Source of the DNA: Helcococcus ovis
Lineage (GTDB): Bacteria > Bacillota > Clostridia > Tissierellales > Peptoniphilaceae
Direction: 5' to 3'
Assembly: GCF_004524775.2 (NCBI RefSeq)
Contig: NZ_CP119081.1
Coordinates: 1,426,001-1,490,000 of the forward strand
DNA length: 64,000 nucleotides
Below the pieces are notes generated by a model that did no database searches, was not told where the DNA came from, and worked only from the letters and a program-made list of their open reading frames with translations. Shown in pieces: positions 27,907 to 38,308 of this stretch (its first letter is position 1; each line of letters starts with the position of its first letter). The position numbers and the translations under genes are program-made.

Positions 27907-27914
27907 AATTCCTC

Positions 27915-28622
27915 CTATGAATCCATTTCATCACTGTAAAAATATCCTTCTCCCCATTTAGTTTGAATATATCTATCAGTTTGTGTTGATTCTAATTTTT
28001 CTCTAAGTCTTCTAATATGAACATCAACTGTTCTAATATTTGATTCTTCTATATCTTTCCATAAAGAAGCAGCTAATTCTTTTCTAGAAAATACTTTTCC
28101 TTTATTTGAAACAAGAATAAATAGTAAATCAAATTCTTTTCCTGTCAAATCCAACTCTAAATCATCCACTGTAACTTTTCTACCTAATATATTAAACTTA
28201 AACTTATCTTTAGCCATAGAGTTGTCAGCCTCTTTCACAATTTTTATTGTTTCAGTTTTATTAGCCCTACTTCTTCTAAGTACAGATCTAATCCTTGCTT
28301 TCAATTCAAGTAAGTAAAACGGCTTGATAATATAGTCATCACATCCATATTCTAAAGCTAAAACTATTTCATTAGGCTCTTTATTATTAGACACAACTAT
28401 AGTTGGTATATTAATAATTTCATTCATTTTTCTCTTCAAATCCAATCCGGTTCCATCTTTAAAAACCATATCCATGATTACAAGATCATATTCATTCTTT
28501 TGTATAGAAAATAATGCCTCCTTAATTGTATTTGCTGAAAAAATTTCATATTCTTCAGATTTAAAACTGTAAATAAAATTATCTATAAATTCCTGATCTG
28601 AGTAAACTAAAAGTAATTTCAC
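27915..28622 (-). CDS. OmpR/PhoB-family response regulator, orphan
   Basis: 235 residues. The receiver domain (1-120) keeps the phospho-acceptor Asp in DLVIMDMVF and the Lys in YIIKPF. The first of the two N-terminal acidic residues is Ser (YSDQE instead of xDDE). The winged-helix DNA-binding domain (150-232) has ELDLTGKEFDLLFILVSNKGKVFSRKEL and TVDVHIRRLREKLE. No sensor kinase is adjacent. Translation seems to start at GTG 28622, with GGGGTGG upstream. A TATAAT box (28660-28655) and a TGTAA/TTACA inverted repeat at 28668-28681 lie upstream, perhaps a self-regulatory site. Confidence 0.92.
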   Translation of the reverse strand: MKLLLVYSDQEFIDNFIYSFKSEEYEIFSANTIKEALFSIQKNEYDLVIMDMVFKDGTGLDLKRKMNEIINIPTIVVSNNKEPNEIVLALEYGCDDYIIKPFYLLELKARIRSVLRRSRANKTETIKIVKEADNSMAKDKFKFNILGRKVTVDDLELDLTGKEFDLLFILVSNKGKVFSRKELAASLWKDIEESNIRTVDVHIRRLREKLESTQTDRYIQTKWGEGYFYSDEMDS

Positions 28623-28690
28623 TGTAATACCACCCCTTTTTATATGTTAAATGAATTATAACATAAATGTAACATTTTACACAAATAAAA

Positions 28691-28723
28691 AGTTAACCTT
28701 TTCAAAAAACGAAAAGATTAACT
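28691..28723 (-). terminator. Terminator of groESL
   Basis: AGTTAATCTTTTC and GAAAAGGTTAACT pair around a short loop. On the minus strand a T run follows directly. It sits just after the groEL stop codon. Confidence 0.85.
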
Positions 28724-28738
28724 TCTTATTTTATGAGA

Positions 28739-30373
<1,635 letters not shown>

Positions 30374-30646
30374 CTATTCTTCAATAATAGCTAATATATC
30401 TTCTTTATCAATTACTATGTATTCTTCTTCTTTTTCTTTTACAATAGTTGCTTTATATTTTGTGTATAAAACCCTGTCCCCTAATTTAATATCATTTAAA
30501 TTTTCTAAATCTTTTGATATCTCTATAACCTCTGCAAAAACTGGTGTTTCTTTAGAGCTTTCAGGAATAATTATGCCTGATATAGTTTTCTCTTGTTTTT
30601 TTAATGATTTTAATACCAATCTGTTTCCTATAGGTTTAATTTTCAT
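30374..30646 (-). CDS. groES: 10-kDa co-chaperonin GroES
   Basis: 90 residues. It begins MKIKPIGNRLVLK, has the mobile loop region KKQEKTISGIIIPESSKE and ends KEDILAIIEE, all as in GroES. It caps the GroEL ring. It is the first gene of the groESL operon, with an AGGAGG site and a CIRCE-like operator overlapping its leader. Confidence 0.97.
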   Translation of the reverse strand: MKIKPIGNRLVLKSLKKQEKTISGIIIPESSKETPVFAEVIEISKDLENLNDIKLGDRVLYTKYKATIVKEKEEEYIVIDKEDILAIIEE

Positions 30647-30655
30647 ATTTCCTCC

Positions 30656-30682
30656 TTATCACTCAATCATTTTATTTGCTAA
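30656..30682 (-). promoter_or_regulatory. Degenerate CIRCE operator before groES
   Basis: The minus strand reads TTAGCAAAT, nine bases, GAGTGATAA. The CIRCE consensus is TTAGCACTC-N9-GAGTGCTAA, so the first arm matches at 6 of 9 positions, the second at 8 of 9, and the spacing is exact. It abuts the groES ribosome binding site, the classical position for HrcA control. A TATAAT box lies just upstream (30692-30687). Confidence 0.7.
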
Positions 30683-30714
30683 TAAAATTATATCACAAAA
30701 AAAGGAAAATAATA

Positions 30715-31611
30715 CTACTTTCCAATTTTATTTTCTCTTGCGTAATAAAACAAATATTGCTGAGCATATCCTCTAAGTTTTCCAAAATAATTTGTACCTT
30801 CTTCTAAAATTTTACTATTAGGTAGAGTATTTCCAATATACAAAGTTTCCATTAATCTTTTTACCCAAACGTCGACAGGAAATGTTTCACCTCTTGCATA
30901 TCCAAATAATAATATACAATCTCTAACTTTCGGTCCTATACCCGGAACTGTCAATAGATTATTGCCCAATGTGAGGTCATCTAAATTTTCATCAAAAATT
31001 TCCGGAGTACCTATATACATTTCAGAGCAATCAACTATCCTTGTATTCCTAAATCCAACCCTGCATATTTCTTTAACTTCTTCAGGGTCAGCTTTTGCTA
31101 AAACTTCAGCTTTTGGAAATGAATAATATTTATTACCTTTATATTCTTCGATAAATTCTCCGTAATTTTCCGATAATAATCTTATTGAATTTTTTATCCT
31201 AGGAATTTGATTGTTAGCTGAAATTATAAACGAAATTATCGTTTCAAATTTTTCCTGATTTAAAATTCTAATACCATATCCAAAATTCATGGCATCTTTA
31301 AGACTATCATTTTTAGAATATGCTCTTGTGAGTTTTAAATCATTTTTCAATTTAGAATAATCTCTATTCAAATCAAAATAATTATGCCAAATATTTATAA
31401 AATCATTTTCCGAAGAATTAAAAACAATTAAATCTCCATTTACATCATGTTTTAATTCTATAACTTTTCCAAATGCTATAACAATATAGGATTGATCTTG
31501 CGTTTTTTCCCATCTAAATGCTTGTCCACATTCAAAAATATGAGTTAAATTGAAGTCCTTAAGCCCTTTAATTAATAAATAATCTTCTTTTTTTTCTATA
31601 ATATATTTCAT
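30715..31611 (-). CDS. ogg: 8-oxoguanine DNA glycosylase (OGG1 type)
   Basis: About 298 residues. The N-terminal OGG domain has FNLTHIFECGQAFRW. The helix-hairpin-helix region LLTVPGIGPKVRDCILLFGYARGETFPVDVWVKRLM holds the catalytic Lys (in GPKVRDC) and Asp (in PVDVW). The enzyme removes oxidised guanine and nicks the strand. ATG 31611 with GGAG is preferred to the earlier in-frame start. It overlaps the sortase stop region. Confidence 0.9.
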   Translation of the reverse strand: MKYIIEKKEDYLLIKGLKDFNLTHIFECGQAFRWEKTQDQSYIVIAFGKVIELKHDVNGDLIVFNSSENDFINIWHNYFDLNRDYSKLKNDLKLTRAYSKNDSLKDAMNFGYGIRILNQEKFETIISFIISANNQIPRIKNSIRLLSENYGEFIEEYKGNKYYSFPKAEVLAKADPEEVKEICRVGFRNTRIVDCSEMYIGTPEIFDENLDDLTLGNNLLTVPGIGPKVRDCILLFGYARGETFPVDVWVKRLMETLYIGNTLPNSKILEEGTNYFGKLRGYAQQYLFYYARENKIGK

Positions 31612-31612
31612 C

Positions 31613-32410
31613 TTACTCCACTTCCACAGCATGTACCACAAATCTACCTTCTAATGTTTCATTATCACATGTTGATAATGTTAAAATCTTAGAATTTTCC
31701 GTAAATTTCGGTTCATATTTAAACTTGTTAATTGATTTATTTTTTACTTTATTTAAGTATTCTACCCATTCATCTTTATTTCTATTCGCTTGAATATAAT
31801 AATCATTTACATCTGAGTAATAAGCTGTAAATATCTTATATTCATGATAACCTTGCTCTGTATATACTTCTATTATAAATTCATCTTTAGAATTAACAAT
31901 ATCTTTATTTTCTAATGTTAATAAAAGCTTAAACATCGGAGCATACATTTCAGGATTAGTTCTCAAATTATGTCCAAAAATAGTTGTATTCATATCAGAA
32001 AAATCAGGATTATTGTATCCGTTGACCATCAAAGTTCCGGGCCTTGACCAATTACCATCTAAATCACTAAAAAGATATGTCTCATTATCTTCAAATAAAT
32101 AAGTAGCAGGAAAATTAACCTTAAAGTCCTTAGCTTTTATAAATGCTTTGATATCCTTATTTCTTTTTTTTAAATCAGCAATAATTTTTTTCGCAAGTTT
32201 ATCTTTTTCTTTTTTTGAAAGTTCTTTTCCTTTGTTATTAACCTCTATATCTTTTTCAATTTTTGTAACTTGTTCAGATACTTCATTTAATTTTTTTGTA
32301 GATCTATAATTTTGATAATAATATGTTCCTATTTCATATACACTATAAATAATAATTGCAACTAATATAATTTGCACTAATGTCAAAATAGTTTTTTTAG
32401 CTTTTTTCAT
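31613..32410 (-). CDS. srtB: Class B sortase
   Basis: About 265 residues. One N-terminal membrane segment (residues 9-27) anchors it outside-facing, followed by a charged helical linker. The sortase domain has the catalytic His in TTIFGHNLR, the Cys in LTLSTCDNE and the Arg in EGRFVVHA. The TLSTC form and length fit class B, which attach proteins with NPxT-type motifs to peptidoglycan. The start at 32410 uses GGAG, while a start four codons earlier lacks a site. A candidate substrate is the GH85 enzyme at 34513-38082, which ends in NPLTA plus a membrane segment. Confidence 0.9.
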   Translation of the reverse strand: MKKAKKTILTLVQIILVAIIIYSVYEIGTYYYQNYRSTKKLNEVSEQVTKIEKDIEVNNKGKELSKKEKDKLAKKIIADLKKRNKDIKAFIKAKDFKVNFPATYLFEDNETYLFSDLDGNWSRPGTLMVNGYNNPDFSDMNTTIFGHNLRTNPEMYAPMFKLLLTLENKDIVNSKDEFIIEVYTEQGYHEYKIFTAYYSDVNDYYIQANRNKDEWVEYLNKVKNKSINKFKYEPKFTENSKILTLSTCDNETLEGRFVVHAVEVE

Positions 32411-32665
32411 CGCATTCTCCATTTAACTTTTTAAAATATTATATCACATATTATCATAATTAATAAATATGTACAAAATGGGTAGAATGAATATAATCTA
32501 GAGTTGTAAAATTTTCTTTAATTATATTTACATTTTTTTCATCCCATAAATATAGTCTAAAAATGATTGATTGTCGATTTTGAATTCAACCACCGCACGA
32601 TTAAAAAAATATGAGATAAGAAAATGTAATATCCCCTTATTTTTAGGAATATTTCATAATTTACT

Positions 32666-33850
32666 CTATAAATAAAATTCATTTAATTTTTGATGCTTAA
32701 TAAAATAAATTCCACCAACAAACATAGATAACGGTAATATCGTCATTACATACATAATATTATCAGTAATAATAATTCCAGCAATATAACTTCCTAAAGG
32801 CATAGCTACAGCTATTAAGGAATCTACGGTTGAATTAACTCTTCCTAACAATTCTTCCGGTGGAACAATACGAAATATACTACTAAACCCTATATTGTAA
32901 ATGGACATTGCGAAATATCCAATAAAAAATAGTGCAAGATTTAGATATATATTTCTTGTAAAAATCGCTACAAACCATACTACTCCATTTAATAATAAAA
33001 GAAATCCCAATAAATTTGATTTACTAATTTTTCTTATAACATAACTTGATACTATACTACCAATTATCCCACTAATACCTTTAACACTTAGAAGTAAACC
33101 ATAGTAAACTTCACCATTAAAATATATTTTTGAATATATAGGATATGCAACAGCCTGTATAGCATTAAAAAAATTTATAATTAAGAAAATTAATGTAACA
33201 TCTCTTAATAAACTATTATTATTAACAAAAGTTAAACCTTCCTTTAATTCTAATTTATATTTCTTAAAATTATATTTATCTTCAGTATTATCAACTTTTG
33301 TTTGAAATTTAAGTTTAACACCTGATAATACCAGTAACGATAATATAAATATCAATACATCATATCTAAATAAAATAAAAATGCCAAAACTAGCAATAAT
33401 TATTGATATTATAGAATTCAAAAAAGAATCTAGAACTTTACTAGAAAATTCAAATATAGAATTTGCAAACAATATTTCATTTTTATCAACAATTTTAGGG
33501 ATTAAAGTCCCTTGAATTACATAACTAAAAGTGCTAGCTGTTGTAGAAATAAAAATTATGAATAATAATATACCTATTGACAAATATTGATTAAATAAAA
33601 TAAAAAATAATAAACAAGAAATTTGTGTAAAAATAGATATATATAATAATTTCTTTGTACTGAATTTATCTATTATTGGTCCTAGAAAAAATATAAAAAT
33701 ATCTGGAATTAATGTTATTGAAAAAAACAAGCCAAGAAAATAACTATCCTTAAAATTGTTATTAATATACCACAACATACTCATATAGAAAATACTATCT
33801 GCAATATTTAAAATTAAAACTAATAATAGTAATCTATAAATTTTTTTCAT
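32666..33850 (-). CDS. MFS transporter, drug-efflux-like
   Basis: 394 residues with about 12 hydrophobic segments. The loop FLGPIIDKFSTKK between helices 2 and 3 resembles the MFS signature, and SIFRIVPPEELLGRVNS is typical of the macrolide-efflux-like MFS_3 group. The substrate is unknown. AGGAG precedes the ATG and lies inside the end of the small upstream gene, suggesting translational coupling. The 243 bp between its end and sortase show no gene. Confidence 0.85.
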   Translation of the reverse strand: MKKIYRLLLLVLILNIADSIFYMSMLWYINNNFKDSYFLGLFFSITLIPDIFIFFLGPIIDKFSTKKLLYISIFTQISCLLFFILFNQYLSIGILLFIIFISTTASTFSYVIQGTLIPKIVDKNEILFANSIFEFSSKVLDSFLNSIISIIIASFGIFILFRYDVLIFILSLLVLSGVKLKFQTKVDNTEDKYNFKKYKLELKEGLTFVNNNSLLRDVTLIFLIINFFNAIQAVAYPIYSKIYFNGEVYYGLLLSVKGISGIIGSIVSSYVIRKISKSNLLGFLLLLNGVVWFVAIFTRNIYLNLALFFIGYFAMSIYNIGFSSIFRIVPPEELLGRVNSTVDSLIAVAMPLGSYIAGIIITDNIMYVMTILPLSMFVGGIYFIKHQKLNEFYL

Positions 33851-34100
33851 ATATATCTCCTCTAACTATCTCATCAATTAAAAATTTAAGTTTATTAGGT
33901 AATTTTAAGTATAATGACTCACAATTTTCTAGATATTTTTTTGCGTAATCATCTTTTTTTGATAAAGCAAACCCATTATCAATTAAACAATATTGATAAT
34001 AAGATAAATTATAACCTAAAATATTTTTTAGCTTATTAACCTTAAGCTTAAGACTATCCGTTATTTTGTTTAAATTTAATGGTACATAAAAATCTATCAT
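33834..34100 (-). CDS. Small hypothetical protein coupled to the MFS gene
   Basis: 88 residues, soluble, rich in Lys, Leu and Tyr, with no recognised domain. It overlaps the start of the MFS gene by 17 bp and contains that gene's ribosome binding site. GGAGG lies very close (about 1 bp) to its ATG, so the start is uncertain. It could be the remainder of a longer gene. No function can be assigned. Confidence 0.4.
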   Translation of the reverse strand: MIDFYVPLNLNKITDSLKLKVNKLKNILGYNLSYYQYCLIDNGFALSKKDDYAKKYLENCESLYLKLPNKLKFLIDEIVRGDIYEKNL

Positions 34101-34384
34101 TCCTCCATTAAAAATCTATAATCCTCTTTGATCTAACTTTATTAATACTTTTATAATTTTCACAAAGAACATCTAAAGTTTTATGATTATAATTCAATTC
34201 TACATTTTCATTGCTACCTCTATAATATTTTTTCTTTATGATAGTTATACAACATAAAAAAAAATATTTCAACAGGAAAATGAAATGGTTTTCTATTTTT
34301 TGCGTGTAAAAAACTGATAAAAACTTCACGTTCAATGAATATGATGATAGCACCAGTAGAGGAAATTTTAAGAAAAAAAGAAAC

Positions 34385-34410
34385 AGAGACAAATATTTCT
34401 AGATGTCTCT
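34385..34410 (-). terminator. Terminator downstream of the GH85 gene; gap otherwise empty
   Basis: On the minus strand AGAGACA and TGTCTCT pair around a 12-nt loop and are followed by a T-rich run (TTTCTTTTTTT). It ends transcription from the GH85 gene. The rest of 34101-34512 shows no convincing gene. A 94-codon frame there starts from a TTG inside this hairpin. Confidence 0.7.
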
Positions 34411-34512
34411 GATATAATTTCCAAATTTTTGGAATCAGCTTATTTAATTATAGTTTTTTATGGTTTATTAAACTAAGTCTATTATCTATTTTTTTTTAAA
34501 GAATATTATAAT

Positions 34513-37500
34513 TTATTTAATTATTTTCTTTTTCGATAAATATATTCCTAAAATTGAAATACCTAGTAATGAAATATAAATTCCTACTCCATAATCTGCA
34601 GTTAAAGGATTTAATTTATTATCTTTTATGGTAAACCCAAAATCAACATTTCCCGCTTTATTTTTTTCACCTTCTCCAAATTTCATAGTTAATATATGAT
34701 TTCCTTCCTGTAATTTACCAAAATATCTTTCAGGTAAAATTACAATAGTACTTCCCTCTAAAGAAATATAATCCGATTTACTTAATTCTTTTCCGTCAAC
34801 CTCAACTTTTTCTAAAGTTTTTAACTGTCCATCAGATTTAAATTCAATTTTATCAACTTTACCTTTTTGAATAATTTGTCCACTACCATATACTACTTTA
34901 GGAACAAATTTATTTTTATCTTCATATTTTTCTTTAGATGTTTCTTTTTGCGTTTCTTTAAGCGTTTCCTTTGGTGTTTCTTTTTCTGCTTCCTTCAATA
35001 CTAGAGTATTTTGAATTTCATCCAGCATTTTTTCCATATCTTTAATTTCCCCATTAGAAACATCTTTTTTCTTTAATAAAGCTTTTGCTTTTTCAACCGC
35101 TTCTTTAACTTTATCTTTACCATCTTCTTTATATTTATAACTATTAATCATATCTTCTGATTTTTCAATCTTAGATATCAAATCTTCAGCTTTATTTTTT
35201 CCTAATCTTATATAAGTTGGTAATGATTTATTTCCAACATAGTCTTCTAAAACTACTTCAACAAGCCCATACGTTTCATTAGCATCTACAGAATCATCAT
35301 AAATATCTTCTTCTAATTCATCATCTGATTCATCTTCTAATTCATCTTCTGAAGTATTTTTATCATCAGAAAATGTAAAATTCATTAGTGTCGCACCTCT
35401 AATAGCGTAGTCTGATTTCCATCCAAATCCATTACTAAACTTAACAATTTCGTCATTTAATTTAACATGTAATTTAGACCAATCATTTGGCTCAGGACTC
35501 CAAAATATTTTATTTTTTTCATTAAATAATTCTTTATTATATCTTTGAACATAAGTATCTTTCAGTTTACCCGTTAGTGTAACGGATTCTGCTTTACTTC
35601 CGTCATTTAATACAGTATAGATTGTAGCTTCAAATTTTTCTCCATTATTATATGGAATTTTTATCTCAGTATTACTTTCCCCTTTTTTAATAATCTTTGT
35701 AAATAATGCTTTAGAATCATTTTCCGGTAAAGTAACTTTTAATTCTAATTCTTTGTAATCAGCTTTTGGATTTTCCCAATTTAATACTAATTTTCCATCA
35801 TGTTTAGATTGTACAATACTACCCTTTACCGGATGGTCTTTTTTAGTCGTTACTTCAACAGTCTCAGTTTCATAATTTAATCTATTTACGATTGAATCCG
35901 GATTAAATTCAACTATTGAAGGTTCACTCTTTTCTCCATTTTTACCAACAGCAACTAATTCAAATTTATTAGCATTTTTTAATGATTTAATATAAAATAC
36001 ATCATCATAAATTCCACCTAAAAATACTTTTTCTCCATTGGGTAAAACTCCTCTTATTTCATATTTATCTACATTACTAAAATCTTCTTTTTTCCATTCA
36101 ACAATCATCTCATCATCTGAAAATAATTTTTGAATTTTAAATCCTTCAGGTTTACTTGGAGCTGTTAACCCATCACTTACTGAAATTTTCCCAATATTCA
36201 TTTGATAATTTTCAGATTGCCCCTTAAATATCAATCCAATCATAGCTAACTGTTTTCCAGAATAATTTGACAATTCTACACTAGAAGTAATCCATTCAGC
36301 CAATTTTTGAGAATTTTTCACATCTAATTTCTCGATTTTATTAGGATTATCTTTGAATATCAATGCTAATTGCATTTTAACATTATCATTTGAAGTTTTT
36401 CTAAATGTTATATCTATTTTTGACGTGCTTTTAATATCTAAATCCGTTTTATATAATCTAATTGTGTTTTCACCATCTAATTTTCCATAAGTAACTAAAG
36501 ATGATCCACCTTCATAAGCTCCTATTTGCTTAAATGGTAACTTTATTATTTCCTTAGATATATTTTTTCTAACTTCTTTTTGTCCAAAGTCAAAATCTAC
36601 GCCTAATTTCGCTTTATCCTTTTCACTATCAACCCACCATTGCCAAGTTAGTGGAATATCTTGAATATTTATATTTGACCATTCTTCATCTAAACTTACT
36701 TTTCCATTTTCAAAGTATTGTACACCTTTACCGATATTGAAGGAAGAATAAAAATTAGAACCTTTTATTACAGATTTTTCACTTGTAAAATCTGCTACTC
36801 CAACCCATCCACTTGCATCATCAAGCATTACATCTTCTCTTTTATATCCTTCAAACATTCCTGTTTCTCTAGGATTTACTTTGGCACCTGAAAAATACAT
36901 TCTTGCTCTTTCTTCAATCATCCATTGATAACCTGTATCTTGAATCATATCATCAGGTAATCCTCTTTGATAAAAATCAGATGGAGTAAATAATGCTATA
37001 CTTGCTTTAGGGTTTTTTGTATTTTTTTCATATAATTTTTCAATTTGTTTTGCTGAATTATGTTTTCCATTAAATCCGTTTTTATTTGCTTCGACCCCAT
37101 AGAATACGTCTTTAAACGGGTCTATGCCCTTATTTTTTATATATTCAATTTGATTATCAACACTTCCAGTCCAATCGTAATTCACAAATACTGAATCTTG
37201 GATTCTTTCTTCTTTACCGTCATTATTTGTATCAAAAAATAACAAACTATATTTAGAATCATTCATGCTACTATTAGTGTCATAATACTGTGTATACAAT
37301 CCTGCATCATGTAATCTCTTTAGAAATAATTTTTTTCTATCTGCAAATCTTTCTTCAACATTTTCTTCAGCATTAAAGAAATATCCATCATATCCGAAAA
37401 ACTTTGCCATTTCTATTAATTTTTCAGCAACAGGAAATTTTCCATCTTTATCCTGAACAAATAATTCATTGATTGTTTGCCCCTGTCTATAATATTGATC

Positions 37501-38082
37501 AAAATAAATAACCGCTATAGATTTAACACCATTTTTATGAGCTGCATTTGTATATGCCGGATTAGGTATATTTAATACACCAAATTCAAAATATCTTTTC
37601 TCCCATCCTCTATCTGCTGTTGATTCATATTTTCTATCATATAAATCTTCGGGAGTTGTAGCCGTAGTTGCTCCATGCCATGGTGAAAAGTAATCAGTAT
37701 ATTGCCAAAAACTTAGCGGATAATATCCAAAAGTATTATTGTACATCATACCATCAGTAAAAGTATTACCATAATCTCCTTGCATCAACATAATTTGAGC
37801 TTTTGATTCAAGTTTTGGATTTGCTTGAGTAGCCTTAAACGGTTCATTCCTTTTTTGTAGAGGAACTTTAGCTTTAAGAAGTTGAGCCCCCGGATCATTT
37901 TTCGGCGTCCAATCTCTTATATCCCAAACTCTGTAACCTGAAAATTTTGGTTGATTTGCTTTTCTTTTCGCCTCTCCTGTCATAGGTATAGAATCTGCAG
38001 CATATGCTTTTTGAGGCACAAACGATGCTAAAAATACCACTGATAATGCAGTCGCCAATATCTTTTTATATATTTTCTTCAT
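34513..38082 (-). CDS. Secreted endo-beta-N-acetylglucosaminidase (GH85) with NPxT-type C-terminal sorting signal
   Basis: 1189 residues. A signal peptide (about 1-28, ending AYA) is followed by the GH85 catalytic domain. Its motif GYDGYFFNAEENVEE carries the Asn and Glu expected for substrate-assisted cleavage of the GlcNAc-GlcNAc core of N-glycans. Then come galactose-binding-like and fibronectin-like regions, an acidic Asp/Glu-rich stretch near residue 910, and a helical Lys/Glu segment (around 980-1070). The C-terminus reads NPLTA (1158-1162), a hydrophobic segment, then SKKKIIK, a cell-wall sorting signal that would suit class B sortase. It probably harvests host glycoprotein glycans at the cell surface. 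AGGAGG precedes the ATG. Confidence 0.92.
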   Translation of the reverse strand: MKKIYKKILATALSVVFLASFVPQKAYAADSIPMTGEAKRKANQPKFSGYRVWDIRDWTPKNDPGAQLLKAKVPLQKRNEPFKATQANPKLESKAQIMLMQGDYGNTFTDGMMYNNTFGYYPLSFWQYTDYFSPWHGATTATTPEDLYDRKYESTADRGWEKRYFEFGVLNIPNPAYTNAAHKNGVKSIAVIYFDQYYRQGQTINELFVQDKDGKFPVAEKLIEMAKFFGYDGYFFNAEENVEERFADRKKLFLKRLHDAGLYTQYYDTNSSMNDSKYSLLFFDTNNDGKEERIQDSVFVNYDWTGSVDNQIEYIKNKGIDPFKDVFYGVEANKNGFNGKHNSAKQIEKLYEKNTKNPKASIALFTPSDFYQRGLPDDMIQDTGYQWMIEERARMYFSGAKVNPRETGMFEGYKREDVMLDDASGWVGVADFTSEKSVIKGSNFYSSFNIGKGVQYFENGKVSLDEEWSNINIQDIPLTWQWWVDSEKDKAKLGVDFDFGQKEVRKNISKEIIKLPFKQIGAYEGGSSLVTYGKLDGENTIRLYKTDLDIKSTSKIDITFRKTSNDNVKMQLALIFKDNPNKIEKLDVKNSQKLAEWITSSVELSNYSGKQLAMIGLIFKGQSENYQMNIGKISVSDGLTAPSKPEGFKIQKLFSDDEMIVEWKKEDFSNVDKYEIRGVLPNGEKVFLGGIYDDVFYIKSLKNANKFELVAVGKNGEKSEPSIVEFNPDSIVNRLNYETETVEVTTKKDHPVKGSIVQSKHDGKLVLNWENPKADYKELELKVTLPENDSKALFTKIIKKGESNTEIKIPYNNGEKFEATIYTVLNDGSKAESVTLTGKLKDTYVQRYNKELFNEKNKIFWSPEPNDWSKLHVKLNDEIVKFSNGFGWKSDYAIRGATLMNFTFSDDKNTSEDELEDESDDELEEDIYDDSVDANETYGLVEVVLEDYVGNKSLPTYIRLGKNKAEDLISKIEKSEDMINSYKYKEDGKDKVKEAVEKAKALLKKKDVSNGEIKDMEKMLDEIQNTLVLKEAEKETPKETLKETQKETSKEKYEDKNKFVPKVVYGSGQIIQKGKVDKIEFKSDGQLKTLEKVEVDGKELSKSDYISLEGSTIVILPERYFGKLQEGNHILTMKFGEGEKNKAGNVDFGFTIKDNKLNPLTADYGVGIYISLLGISILGIYLSKKKIIK

Positions 38083-38211
38083 TTCAACCCCTCCTATTGA
38101 AAATGTTTTCTTTTATCTACATTTTTAATATATCCCTAAGTTTTTAATTTGTAAATTTCATTTAAAAATTTTCGAAAAAACTTTATATAAAATATTCCGG
38201 TTTTGTAAAAA

Positions 38212-38226
38212 ATGAAAACGGTATTT
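38212..38226 (+). promoter_or_regulatory. Possible cre (CcpA) site upstream of galTK
   Basis: ATGAAAACGGTATTT matches 13 of 15 positions of the cre consensus WTGNAARCGNWWWCA, failing only at the last two. It lies about 20 bp upstream of the galT -35 box. It is consistent with catabolite repression of galactose use in an organism that has HprK. Confidence 0.45.
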
Positions 38227-38247
38227 TAATATATATCACATAAATTG

Positions 38248-38276
38248 TTGAACGAAAAAAGATTTTTCGATATTAT
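38248..38276 (+). promoter_or_regulatory. Sigma-A promoter of galTK
   Basis: TTGAAC (38248-38253), a 17-bp spacer and TATTAT (38271-38276), about 30 bp upstream of the galT start. Confidence 0.75.
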
Positions 38277-38308
38277 ATAAATGAAATAAAAAAATAACGA
38301 GGTAAAAA

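Noticed and set aside
32423-32665. Possible gene or regulatory RNA between sortase B and the MFS gene
   Set aside because: No start with a ribosome binding site, no long frame, and only a weak inverted repeat near the MFS stop.
34108-34392. 94-codon open frame on the minus strand between the GH85 gene and the small MFS-coupled gene
   Set aside because: It starts with TTG inside the GH85 terminator hairpin, has no ribosome binding site, and its composition looks like chance in AT-rich DNA.
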